DNA from: G963422445 sp963422445
GTDB taxonomy: Bacteria > Pseudomonadota > Alphaproteobacteria > Thalassobaculales > Thalassobaculaceae
Length of the DNA stretch: 64,000 bases
Assembly (NCBI GenBank): GCA_963422445.2
Contig: OY729512.2
Location: forward strand, 3,286,001-3,350,000
Direction of reading: 5' to 3'
Positions 1 through 9,205 of the stretch are shown here, piece by piece. Under the pieces are notes generated by a model. It saw only the letters and a list, made by a program, of their open reading frames with translations, was not told the DNA's origin and ran no database searches. The first letter of the stretch is position 1, and every line of letters begins with the position of its first letter. Made by a program: the position numbers and the translations under genes.

Positions 1-232
1 CCAGCCATAGGTCGGACAAAATACTCGATCATGCCATTGGTGACGGGATGGTTGATGTCGAAACGGTAAAGTTCCCCATCTGCGACGAGATCTATATCTG
101 CAGAGTCCTGGGTCGCGATCACAACCCGCGTTGCGTCGGTGAGAGGCTGCTCCGGGGGTTGGCGGCGAGCCAGTCGGGTACCGGATAACTGTCGACGCCG
201 GTTGTCTGGATTTTCGGTGTACGTGCAGTCAT
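1..232 (-). pseudogene. MetE-like (cobalamin-independent methionine synthase family) fragment, frameshifted
   Basis: This is the N-terminal part of a protein running off the left edge. Reading leftwards from ATG at 232, the residues DSYPVPDWLAANP appear, then the frame stops. One frame over, the text continues as ADGELYRFDINHPVTNGMIE. This pattern is familiar from the 'cobalamin-independent methionine synthase II'-type proteins related to the MetE C-terminal domain, which transfer a methyl group to a thiol at a zinc site. The two frames join at a run of five C near 153-157, where six would keep the frame, so a one-base deletion (real or an assembly error) is likely. The substrate of this short family is not known to me. 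I am fairly sure of the family and unsure whether the gene is functional. Confidence 0.6.
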
Positions 233-525
233 GACGCGCTTCCTAAAGCAGGCGGGCCGGTCGGATTGGATGGGATCCGCCATGTGTTTTCAATGTGCGA
301 TATCTCCGGTTTCTTCTTCCGGGAAGCGGGGAAGCTTCCGTCTGCTGCCTTGTGAGTTATGCTTTCCTGGCGGTCGGCTGTCGAGGCTGCCGGCGGTCGG
401 GAACCCGGTTTTCTGCATGGTGCAGGGTGTATCGTCCCGCTTCCGCCGGACATACCGCTGGACTGAATATTGCTACCGGTTGCAATCTGACCCGGAACCG
501 GATTGAACAAGGTGAAGCAATAATC

Positions 526-1728
526 GTGGCGGCCTCCCCGTTTTCCCTTTTGCGTGACCCCGGTTATGTTCGGGTCTGGGCGGTCGGCCTGCTTGGCAAC
601 ACGATGCGATGGCTTGAGATGCTGGCTGTCGGCATCTACGTCTTCGAAGTGACCGGGTCCGCACTTCTCGTTGCCGTCATGGTCGTGGCGCGGCAATTGC
701 CGCTCGCCGTGTTCGGAGTCTTCATCGGGCCTGTGGCAGAACGGACCAATCGCAAATATCTCCTGATCGTTGGTTTCGGCTTGATCACGCTATCGACAGC
801 GATAATGGGGGTACTGGCGTATTTCGGCATCATCGCAATCTGGCACCTGCTTCTCTGCGCCTTTGTCAGCGGCAGCTGTTGGGCACTCGATTATCCGGTT
901 CGGCGGACCCTGATCGGCGAATTCGCAGGGCGGGAGCGCCTCAGCGCCGGAATCTCTCTTGATTCCGCGACCAACAACGCTACCCGCATGTTTGGGCCTT
1001 TCGCCGGCGGCGTAGTTTATGGCGTGGTAGGGCTCGACGGGGCGTTTCTGGTTTCTGGTGGTGCCCATCTGTTGTGCGTTGCCATTGCGGCATCCCTGAT
1101 GCTCGACCGGGCTGGCGGTCGGCCAGCCGGCGAACCCTATCTCACTATGCTGAAACAGGGCCTTGCCATCGTAAGCAAGTCACCGGAATTGATCGGGGTT
1201 TATCTGGTCACGGTCGTGCTGAATGTCTTCGGTTTCCCATATGCATCAATGGTGCCAGTGCTCGGCCGGGCCCATTACAAGGTAGAGCCGGCCTTGGTGG
1301 GATTGCTGTCGGCGGCCGAAGGTGCCGGCGCTTTTGGCGGTGCGCTGGCGATCGCCTTTTTTGCGCGCAATGCCTGGTTCAAGCGTCTGTATTTCTATGG
1401 CGCGGTGGCATTCATTCTGGGGGTCTTCTGCCTGTCGTTTGCCGCTTCATACTGGCTTGCCGTGTTGATTTTGGTTCTCGCAGGCCTTGGAATGGCCGGC
1501 TTCGGGGCCATGCAGACGACATTGGTCCTGTCGCTCGCGCCACCCGAAGCCCGAAGCCGCCTTATGGGATTACTATCGGTGTGCATCGGCTGTGCGCCAC
1601 TTGGTTTGTTCAATCTGGGACTGCTCTCCGACTGGATCGGAGCGCCAGCCGCACTCACCGTGGTATCGTCGACCGGGCTGATTCTGCTTGCCGTTATCGT
1701 GATAGCCATCCCGACGATAAGGTGCTGA
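526..1728 (+). CDS. MFS transporter (EntS-like, MFS_3 type)
   Basis: A 400-residue, 12-helix major facilitator superfamily protein of the inner membrane. An open frame extends upstream to 295, but GTG at 526 is the better start because AAGGTGA (509-515) lies 11 bases before it and the protein then begins directly with the family-like SPFSLLRDPGYVRVW. Hydrophobic helices follow throughout, with the loop after helix 2 (GPVAERTNRK) matching the MFS signature position. The family usually exports siderophores, drugs or metabolites by proton antiport. The substrate is not visible. It is transcribed away from the MetE-like fragment, and an IS5-type element lies just downstream. Confidence 0.8.
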   Translation: MAASPFSLLRDPGYVRVWAVGLLGNTMRWLEMLAVGIYVFEVTGSALLVAVMVVARQLPLAVFGVFIGPVAERTNRKYLLIVGFGLITLSTAIMGVLAYFGIIAIWHLLLCAFVSGSCWALDYPVRRTLIGEFAGRERLSAGISLDSATNNATRMFGPFAGGVVYGVVGLDGAFLVSGGAHLLCVAIAASLMLDRAGGRPAGEPYLTMLKQGLAIVSKSPELIGVYLVTVVLNVFGFPYASMVPVLGRAHYKVEPALVGLLSAAEGAGAFGGALAIAFFARNAWFKRLYFYGAVAFILGVFCLSFAASYWLAVLILVLAGLGMAGFGAMQTTLVLSLAPPEARSRLMGLLSVCIGCAPLGLFNLGLLSDWIGAPAALTVVSSTGLILLAVIVIAIPTIRC

Positions 1729-1853
1729 CCGTGGCGGGGCAGGAGTGATATCAGACATCTGCTGTCTGTGACAGTTCGTCGTGGTATGCCACCCGGCCGG
1801 CGACGCTGCGCCAGATCGTTCCGGCCCGTTTGAATTCCCTTTGTTCCCCTGAG

Positions 1854-2734
1854 AGCTTGGCCTAAAACTGGTTGGGTGGTCTCGCATGGTGTATCTTCAT
1901 GGGTGAGCAACCACATCATGAAGCATATCATGCCTTGGAACGAGACCACCCGGAAGAGTATAGCCGCAAGACGGAGCGTTACGAAAGCGATCTGACCGAT
2001 GCCGGGTGTACTTTGCTGGACCCGCTTCTTCCACCGTCGCGCCGGCTTGGTCGTCCCCGTCAGGTGGACCTTGCGCGACGTGGTGAACGCGATCGCCTAC
2101 ATGCTCTGGACAGGGTGCAGTTGGCGGGCATTACCGAAGGATTTCCCGACGTTTACGACGGTTCAGACCTATTTCTACGCGTGGTCCTGGTCGGGGATCC
2201 TGGAGCAGGTTTGCGCCCGTTTTACGACGCTCGAGCGACTCCGGTCGGGGCGTAGTGCGGACCCGAGCGCGGCCATCATCGACAGTCGGAGCGTGCCGAC
2301 GGTCGAAGCGGGCAGCGAGGAATGCGGCGACGATGCCGCCGAGGTCCATTCGGCGCATATCCAGGACCGGGATGGCGCGCGTCCCTTGTTGCTGGCGTTG
2401 CAGACCGGTCAGAACACGGTGCAGACCGTGTTGCCGGCGGCGCCTATGGCGGCGATAAGCTGGCAAGCGCGCTCAAGAAAGCGAATTGCCCGATCACTGT
2501 GTAGGTCATCGGAAAACCCAGGGACACCAAGGGGTTCGTCGTCATGTCCCGGCGCTGGGTGGTCGAACGCAGCTTCGGATGGCTGCGCCGCTGCCGGCGC
2601 CTCTCCAGAGACTTCGAGCGATCCATCGCCAGCGCCCTCGCCTGGCTCCTGCTGGCTCTGAGCCGTGTTCTCATGCGCCGCCTCGGACGCATGCAAGTCA
2701 CGGTCACCAATTGATATCATTATGATTCGAACAC
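1854..2734 (+). mobile_element. IS5-family (IS427-like) element, degenerate copy 1
   Basis: The boundaries come from comparison with the second copy at 25996-26902. Both begin AGCTTGGCCTAAAACTGG and end in TTATGATTC followed by a few bases and CAC. The ends are imperfect inverted repeats. No clean target duplication is visible at this copy (TGAG left, TCAA right). The transposase inside is broken, so the element cannot move by itself. Confidence 0.7.
1930..2714 (+). pseudogene. IS5-family transposase, frameshifted
   Basis: The N-terminal reading YSRKTERYESDLTDAG occurs in one frame and then shifts near 2065-2080 to a second frame with LRDVVNAIAYMLWTGCSWRA and PSAAIIDSRSVPTVE, where the first catalytic Asp of the DDE triad lies. 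A third segment around 2440-2700 encodes the WVVERSFGWLRRCRRLSRD C-terminal region in yet another frame. At least two indels therefore separate the pieces. The family is certain from the DUF4096-type N-terminus and the DDE pattern. The copy at 26073 is damaged at different places. Confidence 0.75.
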
Positions 2735-3116
2735 TCAAACTGGCCAAGTATACCGATTGCCTGACCCAACCGGTCCAACCTCTGCTTTGGGCAAGATTCC
2801 GGTGAGCGCATTCTCCCCCGGTTCGCAGTCCGAAATGCAACAGGGGTCGTGACAACTGAGGCCCCTCCAATGGGGAATCGTGTACCGGAGAAGAGCCTAG
2901 CCTCCCGGACTGACTTTTTTTGGAGATGGTTGCGTCTCAAGCGGCTGGCTTTGATTGGACCCCGGGTGCCGGTCGTGCTGTCAGAGCCGCTCACAGGCGC
3001 CCCGGGAGAGGCCAGATGGGTGTGAAGAACTGCCCGGATTCCCGGTTGCTGAGAATGGTTGAATGGTGTGATTGCCGGTGTGCTGTCGTTGAGCCTTTTT
3101 CCTTCCTGATTCCCAC
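2735..3116. other. intergenic, no gene recognised
   Basis: Roughly 380 bases between two IS remnants. Short open frames exist on both strands, but none has a convincing start, ribosome site or family resemblance. A run of T near 2916-2923 is the only simple feature. Confidence 0.4.
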
Positions 3117-3693
3117 TTAAGCTAAGCACAATTTGAGTAGCCGCTCCGGCATCGGCGGTGTCTGCTGCGCCCAGGCGGCGACTTCAGTGACACGGAAGCC
3201 CTCGACTACGGTGAGCGTCACGCGCTGCGGATGTCCCTGCTCATTGGTCTCGACCGCAGCCACGAACGGGGTCTTGCCCGGCGCGCCCCGCCCGCGCTTG
3301 CCGCCGCTGCGCTCGCCCCCGAGATAGGCATCGTCGCGTTGGACCGACCCGCCGAGCTGGCGGTGCAGCTGGCGGTGCAGCGTCATCGCCGATGCACCTT
3401 TCTTGTCTTGGATCATGAAGTAGAGGCCATGGAACCACACCGCGAGCGGGAGCTTGGTGGCCTCGAAGATGGTCCCGGCGGTGATGGAGGGCTGGCGATG
3501 GCAGCGGTTGCACTGCTGGCGCTTTCGGGTGTTCAACTGACAGCACCGGTCATGGGCGCAGTGTGGGCACAGAAAGCCGTTCGGCCATCGCCATTGAAAG
3601 AGGGCGTCGAAACACTGGTCTTCGCTGCCGTAGAGGGAGGAGGAACGCGTTGAGGCTGATTCCTTTCTGGAACTGCACTGGGTTGCGTGCCAT
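3117..3693 (-). pseudogene. IS1595-family (ISXO2-like) transposase remnant
   Basis: Starting from ATG at 3693, the text MARNPVQFQKGISL and a zinc-ribbon CPHCAHDRC appear in one frame. They continue in a second frame as CNRCHRQPSITAGTIFEATK, LPLAVWFHGLYFMIQ and DDAYLGGERSGGKRGRG. This is the zinc finger plus the start of the ISXO2-like DDE domain. The helix between the HRQL and DDAYLGG blocks is shortened and the C-terminal third is missing, so the gene is frameshifted, internally deleted and truncated. It is a different subfamily from the intact IS1595 element at 38806-39855. Confidence 0.7.
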
Positions 3694-3774
3694 GTGAATG
3701 TCCTTTTTCTATCATCAAATTACATGGCAGTGTTCGATATTAAATACTGCTTAGATTCGAGGGTAATTAGGTTT

Positions 3775-3894
3775 ACCGCTTATGCACTTGGCTCCGGCTT
3801 AATCAACATGTTGATCGAAAACCGTCCAAATGGACCGGTAGGAGTCAACTTCTCGCGGCAAACTCTCGCAACCGGAGCTACGTGCATAAGCGGT
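3775..3894. repeat. 120-bp MITE, copy 1 (IS1595-type ends)
   Basis: The unit begins ACCGCTTATGCACTTGGCTC and ends CGTGCATAAGCGGT, so the termini are inverted repeats. It is flanked on both sides by the 8-base direct repeat TTAGGTTT (3767-3774 and 3895-3902). Near-identical copies lie at 11007 and 43110. The ends resemble those of the full IS1595 element at 38806, which suggests mobilisation in trans by a related transposase. Confidence 0.9.
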
Positions 3895-3902
3895 TTAGGT
3901 TT

Positions 3903-4407
3903 TCTTTACACTATAGAAACCCGGCTCCAAGGATAGCGCTCTCCGATGACGGGAGTGGTGGATGGAGTCTTTCGGATCGAAAGCAACGGAGGGTCTGTGT
4001 CAGACGTTGATCGCGCCGATGCTGCCGCACGATGTTTACATCGAAAGTCACCGTCACGCCACGCTCCGAACTCCGATCGGCCGGCACCGAACCGCGGCAG
4101 CCCGACCCGCACAGGCTGGACGAATCACCCCCATCCGGAAAGGCAATGAGACGGCGCGTCTGTCGTCCTGAGTCGCCGAAAAGTCGCTCTTTCTGATAGC
4201 TGTCGACATTCGGCGTGCCGCCCGAAATGAGCACGATTTCATGTGAGCGGACTCAGGGGCCAGGAAGCGGATTCGGTCCGTATTTCCGAAAATTTTTCCT
4301 TGTCACGTTCGACTAAATGCAGTACGATGGGCACAACATGTTCCAATATATCGTCATGGTGTTCGAATGTAGTATCTTTTAGCATCAGCAGCAGAAAGGA
4401 GAGCAAT
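3903..4407. other. intergenic region upstream of gcrA, no gene recognised
   Basis: About 500 bases with only short overlapping open frames of arginine-rich composition, which look like chance reading in GC-rich DNA. The last 100 bases before gcrA are AT-richer and probably hold its promoter, but I could not place -35/-10 boxes with confidence. Confidence 0.4.
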
Positions 4408-4800
4408 GTGTCTTTACCAGGTCCAAGTGTGTGGAGTGAAGAACGGCTTGAGATGCTCAGCCGCATGTGGAGCGAAGGACTCCCGATCTCGCGAATCGGC
4501 AGTGAACTTGGTGTGACCCGCAATGCCGTTGTCGGCAAGGTCCATCGACTGGGGCTGCCAAAACGGCAGTCTCCGATCCAGCGCTCGAGCGAACCCGTCG
4601 AACCGGCGCGACGCGAACCATCGCATCTGGCCACTACCGTTTGGGTCCGCAATAGATGCAACTGGCCGATCGGTGATCCACAGGCGTCCGATTTCCATTT
4701 CTGCGGCGATCCGATTCAGGAAGGCCGGCCTTACTGCGAGGCCCATTGCGCGATTGCCTATACGACCTATTCGCGAAACCGTAGCGATGCGGTCGCCTGA
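4408..4800 (+). CDS. gcrA: GcrA-family cell cycle regulator
   Basis: GcrA works with sigma-70 RNA polymerase in Alphaproteobacteria and, in Caulobacter, binds GANTC sites methylated by CcrM to activate cell-cycle genes. The N-terminus WSEERLEMLSRMWSEGLPIS followed by IGSELGVTRNAVVGKVHRLG is the typical helix-turn-helix DNA-binding domain. The C-terminal CNWPIGDP...FHFCGDP...PYCEAHCAIAY is the conserved cysteine-rich sigma-binding block. GTG at 4408 is chosen because AAAGGAG (4395-4401) lies 6 bases upstream, although the frame stays open back to 4243. At 130 residues it is shorter than the Caulobacter protein, mainly in the linker. It is monocistronic in this window. Confidence 0.88.
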   Translation: MSLPGPSVWSEERLEMLSRMWSEGLPISRIGSELGVTRNAVVGKVHRLGLPKRQSPIQRSSEPVEPARREPSHLATTVWVRNRCNWPIGDPQASDFHFCGDPIQEGRPYCEAHCAIAYTTYSRNRSDAVA

Positions 4801-5081
4801 CGAGGCGAATATCCGGCGATCGGGAGGTTGGTGGACCCGGGTATTTCAACGACGGTGAGCGATTCGGTTCGGATCTCGCTGCTGTTTTCCGCGTCGGGGT
4901 TGACATCCGCCGGAGTGGGGACACTCGAGCGGCGTCCCTGTCGGCTGTTCAGTATGACAACGTTTCCGATGCGGGTCGGAGGCTGAAACGCGGGATTGGC
5001 TTCATGTCGCCTCCGACTGCCGGACGCGGGGTCGGCGCGAGCCGGAAGACGGTACGCGACGGGCTCGGTCGGTCCGCCCGC

Positions 5082-5882
5082 TCATGCCCCGATGATCATC
5101 GGGCTCGTCATCTGGCGAATTGTCTTCATGACGGCCATGGCCACGAGCTTGCCGGTCTTGCGATTGGTGTCTGAAATCGCAAGATCCTCACGGAACGTGA
5201 ATGAACCGAAGGCACCGCTGGCATGAATCTCGCAGATATGGATGTCGATGGTCGGATCGGCAAAAATGGTCAGGCGGGTCCGATCAAGCCCAAGTCCGGC
5301 GAGGGAGACGGCTGCCGAGATGTTCACGTTCTGTGGGTAGAGTGCCGCTCCGTCGCGGGGCGTGCCTTCGAATATTACCGTGGGCTGTAGCAGCGAAGCC
5401 AGATCGAAAAGAGTTTCGGCATGAGTGCCGTACCACGCCGACGGGTCCTTCCGGACGATCATGTGTACTGAATCGAGACCACCAACCGCAGCGGCTGACA
5501 ATATATCGAGTGCACCGATGCCGGCCGACGGGAGAATCAACCGGGTTCCGGACGCCGCGGCCGCATCAATGCATTCGTCCAGCAGAGTGTCGTCGGTAAA
5601 GGCGCCCACCGAGGTCACGATAAAATCGGTGCCGGAACGCAGCAGGCGAGGGCCGAAGGCCTTCACGGCAGAATGACCGGCGCTCTCGAGGACGGCATCG
5701 AATTCCCGAGACAGGAATGTGTCCGGCTCATGGGTTACCAGGATGCCGTCCGGTCTCGGATCCGGACGCGGTCGTCGCACCAGGACGGCCGGCAATGTTA
5801 TATGGTCGGAAAATCCTTCGGAAATTGCTGCAAGAACGTCATTGCCGATCGCACCGGCGCCGATCAGTCCGAGTTTCAGCAC
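5082..5882 (-). CDS. L-aspartate dehydrogenase
   Basis: A 266-residue NAD(P)-dependent enzyme predicted to interconvert L-aspartate and oxaloacetate/iminoaspartate plus ammonia (EC 1.4.1.21 type). The N-terminus LGLIGAGAIGND (residues 4-15) is the Rossmann glycine motif. The middle has SAGHSAVKAFGP and SAGIGALDILSAA, and the C-terminal half contains PQNVNISAAVSLAGLGLDRT, all matching the AspDH family at the usual length. Some relatives (NadX) feed NAD synthesis, and others degrade amino acids or polymers. Its neighbour is a hydroxyacyl-CoA-type dehydrogenase on the same strand 76 bases upstream, suggesting joint transcription and a catabolic role rather than NAD synthesis. Confidence 0.85.
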   Translation of the reverse strand: MLKLGLIGAGAIGNDVLAAISEGFSDHITLPAVLVRRPRPDPRPDGILVTHEPDTFLSREFDAVLESAGHSAVKAFGPRLLRSGTDFIVTSVGAFTDDTLLDECIDAAAASGTRLILPSAGIGALDILSAAAVGGLDSVHMIVRKDPSAWYGTHAETLFDLASLLQPTVIFEGTPRDGAALYPQNVNISAAVSLAGLGLDRTRLTIFADPTIDIHICEIHASGAFGSFTFREDLAISDTNRKTGKLVAMAVMKTIRQMTSPMIIGA

Positions 5883-5958
5883 GGCATTCTCCTTTTGCTC
5901 ATTCGCTGTCCCTGTCCGGACGACGCGACATGCGTGATTGATCGTTCGGTCGTCTGTC

Positions 5959-6903
5959 TCAGACTCCGAAGGTCTCGTCTGTCTCCTGCTTGTGCCGGCT
6001 GAGCGCCATCAGGCGGCGGTCTCGCCAGATTGTCCGGTCAGCGAGTTCGTCCTCTGCCATGACCTTACGCCGGTCGGCCTCAAGTCTCGCGTAGAGATCC
6101 GGGGTCCACGGACGATATGCGCTCTGTTCCTCCGCTATGGCGCCGAAGGACGGGCCGAAACGTTCGAGGTAATCGCGGAGGCCGCCAGGCGCGTTCAGAT
6201 CGATGGTCTCCATCGGTCCCATGAAGGACCAGCGCAGACCGAGCCCGTGTTTCAGGGTCTTGTCAAGGTCGGCGCCGGACACGACACCGTCGTCGATCAG
6301 TTTGAAGGCTTCGTTCAGCAACGCGACCTGCAGGCGGTTCAGGACGAATCCTCGGACCGGATTGTTGATGGTAATGACCGCCATGCCGACATCTTCCAGG
6401 AACTCCCGGGCCCGGCCCATGGTCGTGTCGCTGGTCGCGGCTGCGCCGGACAATTCGACGATGGGCAGGAGATAAGGCGGGTTCGCCGGATGGGCGACCA
6501 GCATTCGTGCCGCGCCGGCCATGCCGTCAGTGATCTCGTGGCAGGGAATCGCCGAGGTCGAACTGGCGATGATGACCTCAGGTCCAGTCAAGCGGTCCAT
6601 TCGTTCGAACAGCTTCCGTTTGACATCGACGCGCTCAAGTGCGTTCTCCTGCACCCAACCGGCTCCATCAAGTGCCGAGTCAAGCCGGTCTGCCCGATGA
6701 ATGCGGCTCCGGGTCTCGGAGGCGGAGGCAATCAGTCCACTCCGCTCGAGATCCTCAAGATTACGGTCAACCGATTTCTCTGCATTATCCAGCGCGTCGG
6801 AATGGAGATCATGGAGCGTAACCTGATGGCCGGCTCGGGCAAACACCATGGCCCATGAACATCCGATTAGCCCAGCACCGACCACCGCGATACGTTGTCT
6901 CAT
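5959..6903 (-). CDS. 3-hydroxyacyl-CoA dehydrogenase family protein (lambda-crystallin / L-gulonate dehydrogenase type)
   Basis: A 314-residue, single-domain-pair NAD-dependent dehydrogenase. IAVVGAGLIGCSWAMVFARA (residues 5-24) is the NAD-binding motif. SSTSAIP (114-120) and HPANPPYLLPIVEL (His138) are the catalytic elements of the 3-hydroxyacyl-CoA dehydrogenase fold. NPVRGFVLNRLQVALLNEAF starts the C-terminal helical domain. The HPANPPY form is typical of CRYL1/L-gulonate 3-dehydrogenase and carnitine-dehydrogenase-like enzymes that act on free hydroxy acids. ATG at 6903 is preferred over the long upstream extension. The exact substrate cannot be told. Upstream are cbtB-cbtA on the same strand. 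Confidence 0.85.
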   Translation of the reverse strand: MRQRIAVVGAGLIGCSWAMVFARAGHQVTLHDLHSDALDNAEKSVDRNLEDLERSGLIASASETRSRIHRADRLDSALDGAGWVQENALERVDVKRKLFERMDRLTGPEVIIASSTSAIPCHEITDGMAGAARMLVAHPANPPYLLPIVELSGAAATSDTTMGRAREFLEDVGMAVITINNPVRGFVLNRLQVALLNEAFKLIDDGVVSGADLDKTLKHGLGLRWSFMGPMETIDLNAPGGLRDYLERFGPSFGAIAEEQSAYRPWTPDLYARLEADRRKVMAEDELADRTIWRDRRLMALSRHKQETDETFGV

Positions 6904-6968
6904 TTGTGAGGTTTCCTCTGGAAGACGATATCCGGCCAGATGCATGTAACCGCACCAGATGGTGGCGC

Positions 6969-7724
6969 TCAGTCGGCCGGTGCGGAACGGCCAAAAAAAT
7001 ATCCGGAAAGACCGCCGAGCAGGGTCCAGAACAGCGCGGCGACCACAATGGACGTGGCGGCGAATTGCGCCGCCAGTTCGGCCGGCGCTGTACTCGCGCT
7101 CAAGGTATGCGGACCCGGCACCTCGACGAGATGCGGGACAATCATCAGAACGCCAGCAAGCAGTTGCCACATCGGGCTATCCCTGAACGCCAACAACCAC
7201 AAACCGGTTGCCGTGGTGACAGCGGTTGCGACCCACCAGATCTGGCGGGAGACAAGATCAGCGGTTGCAAGACCGGGAATTTCGGGAGGCAGGCCGAGCG
7301 CCGGCGCCAGCGTGAATACAATAAACCCGCCGGCCCCCCACAACACGCCACGCCGTGTGTCAGGTTTTTCGCCCCGTAACGCCATGCCGGAAATCAGCAG
7401 AAATGCAAACCCGACACCGAGCAGGATTGTGGTCATCACCGTATAGGCTATCTGTTCGGGTCCACTCGGGAGAGGAGCACCGTCCGAACTCCGATCATCG
7501 GTGTGGACCGGATCGACCTGGACCGCGGGCCTGTTGCCCTGGGTGAACCTGAGCACGGCGCCAATAACGCCGGACCGTTTTGCATCACGGCTGTTTTGCG
7601 CGGCCTCGTAGACCTCTGCTTCGCGAATTATCGGTACAGTCGTTACATGATGGACCGCCGAAATCAGGACGCCGCTGGTCACCCCCGCAATGATCGCGGA
7701 GAAAAAAAGTCGACGAACCATCAT
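6969..7724 (-). CDS. cbtA: CbtA-family cobalt uptake membrane protein
   Basis: A 251-residue inner-membrane protein with hydrophobic helices near the N-terminus (RRLFFSAIIAGVTSGVLISA), around the middle (AYTVMTTILLGVGFAFLLIS) and at the C-terminus (FWTLLGGLSGYFFG). The order and the loop rich in charged residues after helix 1 match CbtA, predicted to import cobalt for cobalamin synthesis together with CbtB. cbtB lies immediately upstream with only six bases between them, the usual gene pair. In many bacteria the pair is controlled by a cobalamin riboswitch, but I could not recognise one here. The function is inferred from family and pairing. Confidence 0.85.
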   Translation of the reverse strand: MMVRRLFFSAIIAGVTSGVLISAVHHVTTVPIIREAEVYEAAQNSRDAKRSGVIGAVLRFTQGNRPAVQVDPVHTDDRSSDGAPLPSGPEQIAYTVMTTILLGVGFAFLLISGMALRGEKPDTRRGVLWGAGGFIVFTLAPALGLPPEIPGLATADLVSRQIWWVATAVTTATGLWLLAFRDSPMWQLLAGVLMIVPHLVEVPGPHTLSASTAPAELAAQFAATSIVVAALFWTLLGGLSGYFFGRSAPAD

Positions 7725-7730
7725 GACCCT

Positions 7731-7907
7731 CTAATGGCAGGGGAAAGCTGTCGAGTGGCGCGTATCATGGGCTGCGTTGTGGACGGCTTCGGGTTGCGCG
7801 AAGCCCACCCCGAGAATCAGGAATGTTCCGACCAGCAATCCGAGCGCCACCGCAACCACGCGTTCGAAGCGCTCGGTCCGGATATGTTGAATGCTTTGGG
7901 TCTGCAT
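7731..7907 (-). CDS. cbtB: CbtB-family cobalt transporter subunit
   Basis: A 58-residue protein with one membrane helix (VVAVALGLLVGTFLILGVGFA, about residues 17-37) followed by a short tail with four spaced histidines, as in AVHNAAHDTRHSTAFPCH. This single-helix-plus-histidine-tail layout is the hallmark of CbtB, where the tail is thought to bind cobalt. The frame is open further upstream to 8165, but the family length and the MQTQSIQHIRTERFER start support ATG at 7907. It is co-transcribed with cbtA. Confidence 0.82.
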   Translation of the reverse strand: MQTQSIQHIRTERFERVVAVALGLLVGTFLILGVGFAQPEAVHNAAHDTRHSTAFPCH

Positions 7908-8161
7908 TGACGGTCTCCCGCACGGATTGAAAAATTCGGCCGTGACCGGTTCCTTGGAACCAAGTTGGCACGATCCGGCAAAATACGCGCCCTGCCGGGA
8001 TCTGCAAAGCGTAATCTTGCCGTTGTCCGCGCAATTGTCGATAACCGGCCGTCGCGGCCCGGTGCCGCTACCCGATCCTGGCGTCCCGACTGCATCAGCG
8101 ACGTCTTTTGCCGGAATGGCACGTTTGGATAACGGTTGCCCCGCTTGTCGTCCAGCTACGG

Positions 8162-9205
8162 TCATCCTGACGGTTTTACCGGTTTGTTCACTGGATATAG
8201 TGGTTGCTCACCCTTGAGAACACGGACGATATCAGCCCCGGCGGCCGCGGCAATGCCATGCAGGCATTCGTTCGTCGATCCGCCCATATGCGGCGTCAGA
8301 ACGAGATTCGGCGCACCATAGATCGGGCTTTGCGGTTCCGGTGGTTCACCTTCGAGCACATCGAGGGCTGCGCCGCCAAATCTGCCATCGGTCAGGGCCC
8401 GGGCAAGCGCATGTTCATCGACAAGACTACCGCGGGCGCAATTGATCAGAATCGCCTCCGGTTTCATCCGATCGAGAACAGCGGCATTGATCATATGCCG
8501 GGTTTCCGGGATCGCTGGAACGTGCAGCGACAGGATATCGGCGTCGGCAACGAGTCTGTCAAAGCTGACCGGGGTAACCCCACAGTCCTGGATGTGCTCG
8601 TCCGACAGGGCCGGATCATGCGCGGTCACCAGCATTCCGAATGCGTTGCCAATGCGGGCGACCCGCTGTCCGATCTTGCCAAGGCCGGCAAGTCCGAGAA
8701 CACGTCCCTTCAGTTCGCCGCCGGTATGGCGAGCGCTATCCCATTGACGCTGGATGTACGTCTTGTGCGCAGCATCGGGAATGCGGCGCAGGAGTGCGAG
8801 CATCAGCCCGATCGCGAGTTCGGCTACTGCATCTGCGTTTGCGCCTGGCGTATTGGTGACAAGGACACCACGGGCCGTGCAGGCTCCGATGTCCACCGGA
8901 TCAACGCCGGCGCCATGAACCGCGACGACCTTCAGATCCGGCAACCTGTCGAGAAGTGAGGCGGTCATATAGCCGGAGCGGAGCAGGATCGCCACGGCGC
9001 CCTGGAATTCCCGGGCCCATTGACAGGTTTCCTCGGGGGAAAGCGGCTTGTAGGGAAGGGCGACGGTGCTGACGGCGAAGTCCTCGCCCGCGGCCGCCAA
9101 AACCGGTGCTTCCAGAATTGGCAGTTCGGGCGTGCCGGCAAGTGCAATCCAGCGGTCGGTCGGTGATGCCATGACAGTTGTCCGGGTCAAGGTCGGGTAG
9201 GGCAT
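8162..9205 (-). CDS. D-isomer-specific 2-hydroxyacid dehydrogenase (SerA-like)
   Basis: A 347-residue NAD-dependent dehydrogenase of the phosphoglycerate/hydroxyacid family. The catalytic-domain segment KVVAVHGAGVDPVDIGACTA is followed by the nucleotide-binding GLAGLGKIGQRVARIGNAFG. The catalytic Arg (INCARGSLVDE), Glu (EGEPPEPQSPIY) and His (LTPHMGGSTNE) are all present, so it should be active. It lacks a C-terminal ACT regulatory domain, which argues against a dedicated biosynthetic SerA and for a catabolic hydroxyacid or hydroxypyruvate role. An internal ATG at 9172 is an alternative start, and neither has a strong ribosome site. It is divergent from the DHA2 exporter at 9426. Confidence 0.85.
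   Translation of the reverse strand: MPYPTLTRTTVMASPTDRWIALAGTPELPILEAPVLAAAGEDFAVSTVALPYKPLSPEETCQWAREFQGAVAILLRSGYMTASLLDRLPDLKVVAVHGAGVDPVDIGACTARGVLVTNTPGANADAVAELAIGLMLALLRRIPDAAHKTYIQRQWDSARHTGGELKGRVLGLAGLGKIGQRVARIGNAFGMLVTAHDPALSDEHIQDCGVTPVSFDRLVADADILSLHVPAIPETRHMINAAVLDRMKPEAILINCARGSLVDEHALARALTDGRFGGAALDVLEGEPPEPQSPIYGAPNLVLTPHMGGSTNECLHGIAAAAGADIVRVLKGEQPLYPVNKPVKPSG

Noticed and set aside
3775..3894. Small open frame inside the MITE (MLIENRPNGPVGVNFSRQ)
   Set aside because: Present in all copies because the MITE is repeated. There is no ribosome site, and the frame is not kept by the base deletion in copy 2.
8041..8100. GC-rich inverted repeats upstream of cbtB as a cobalamin riboswitch
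   Set aside because: The conserved core text of the riboswitch was not found, so I only note its absence as an open question.
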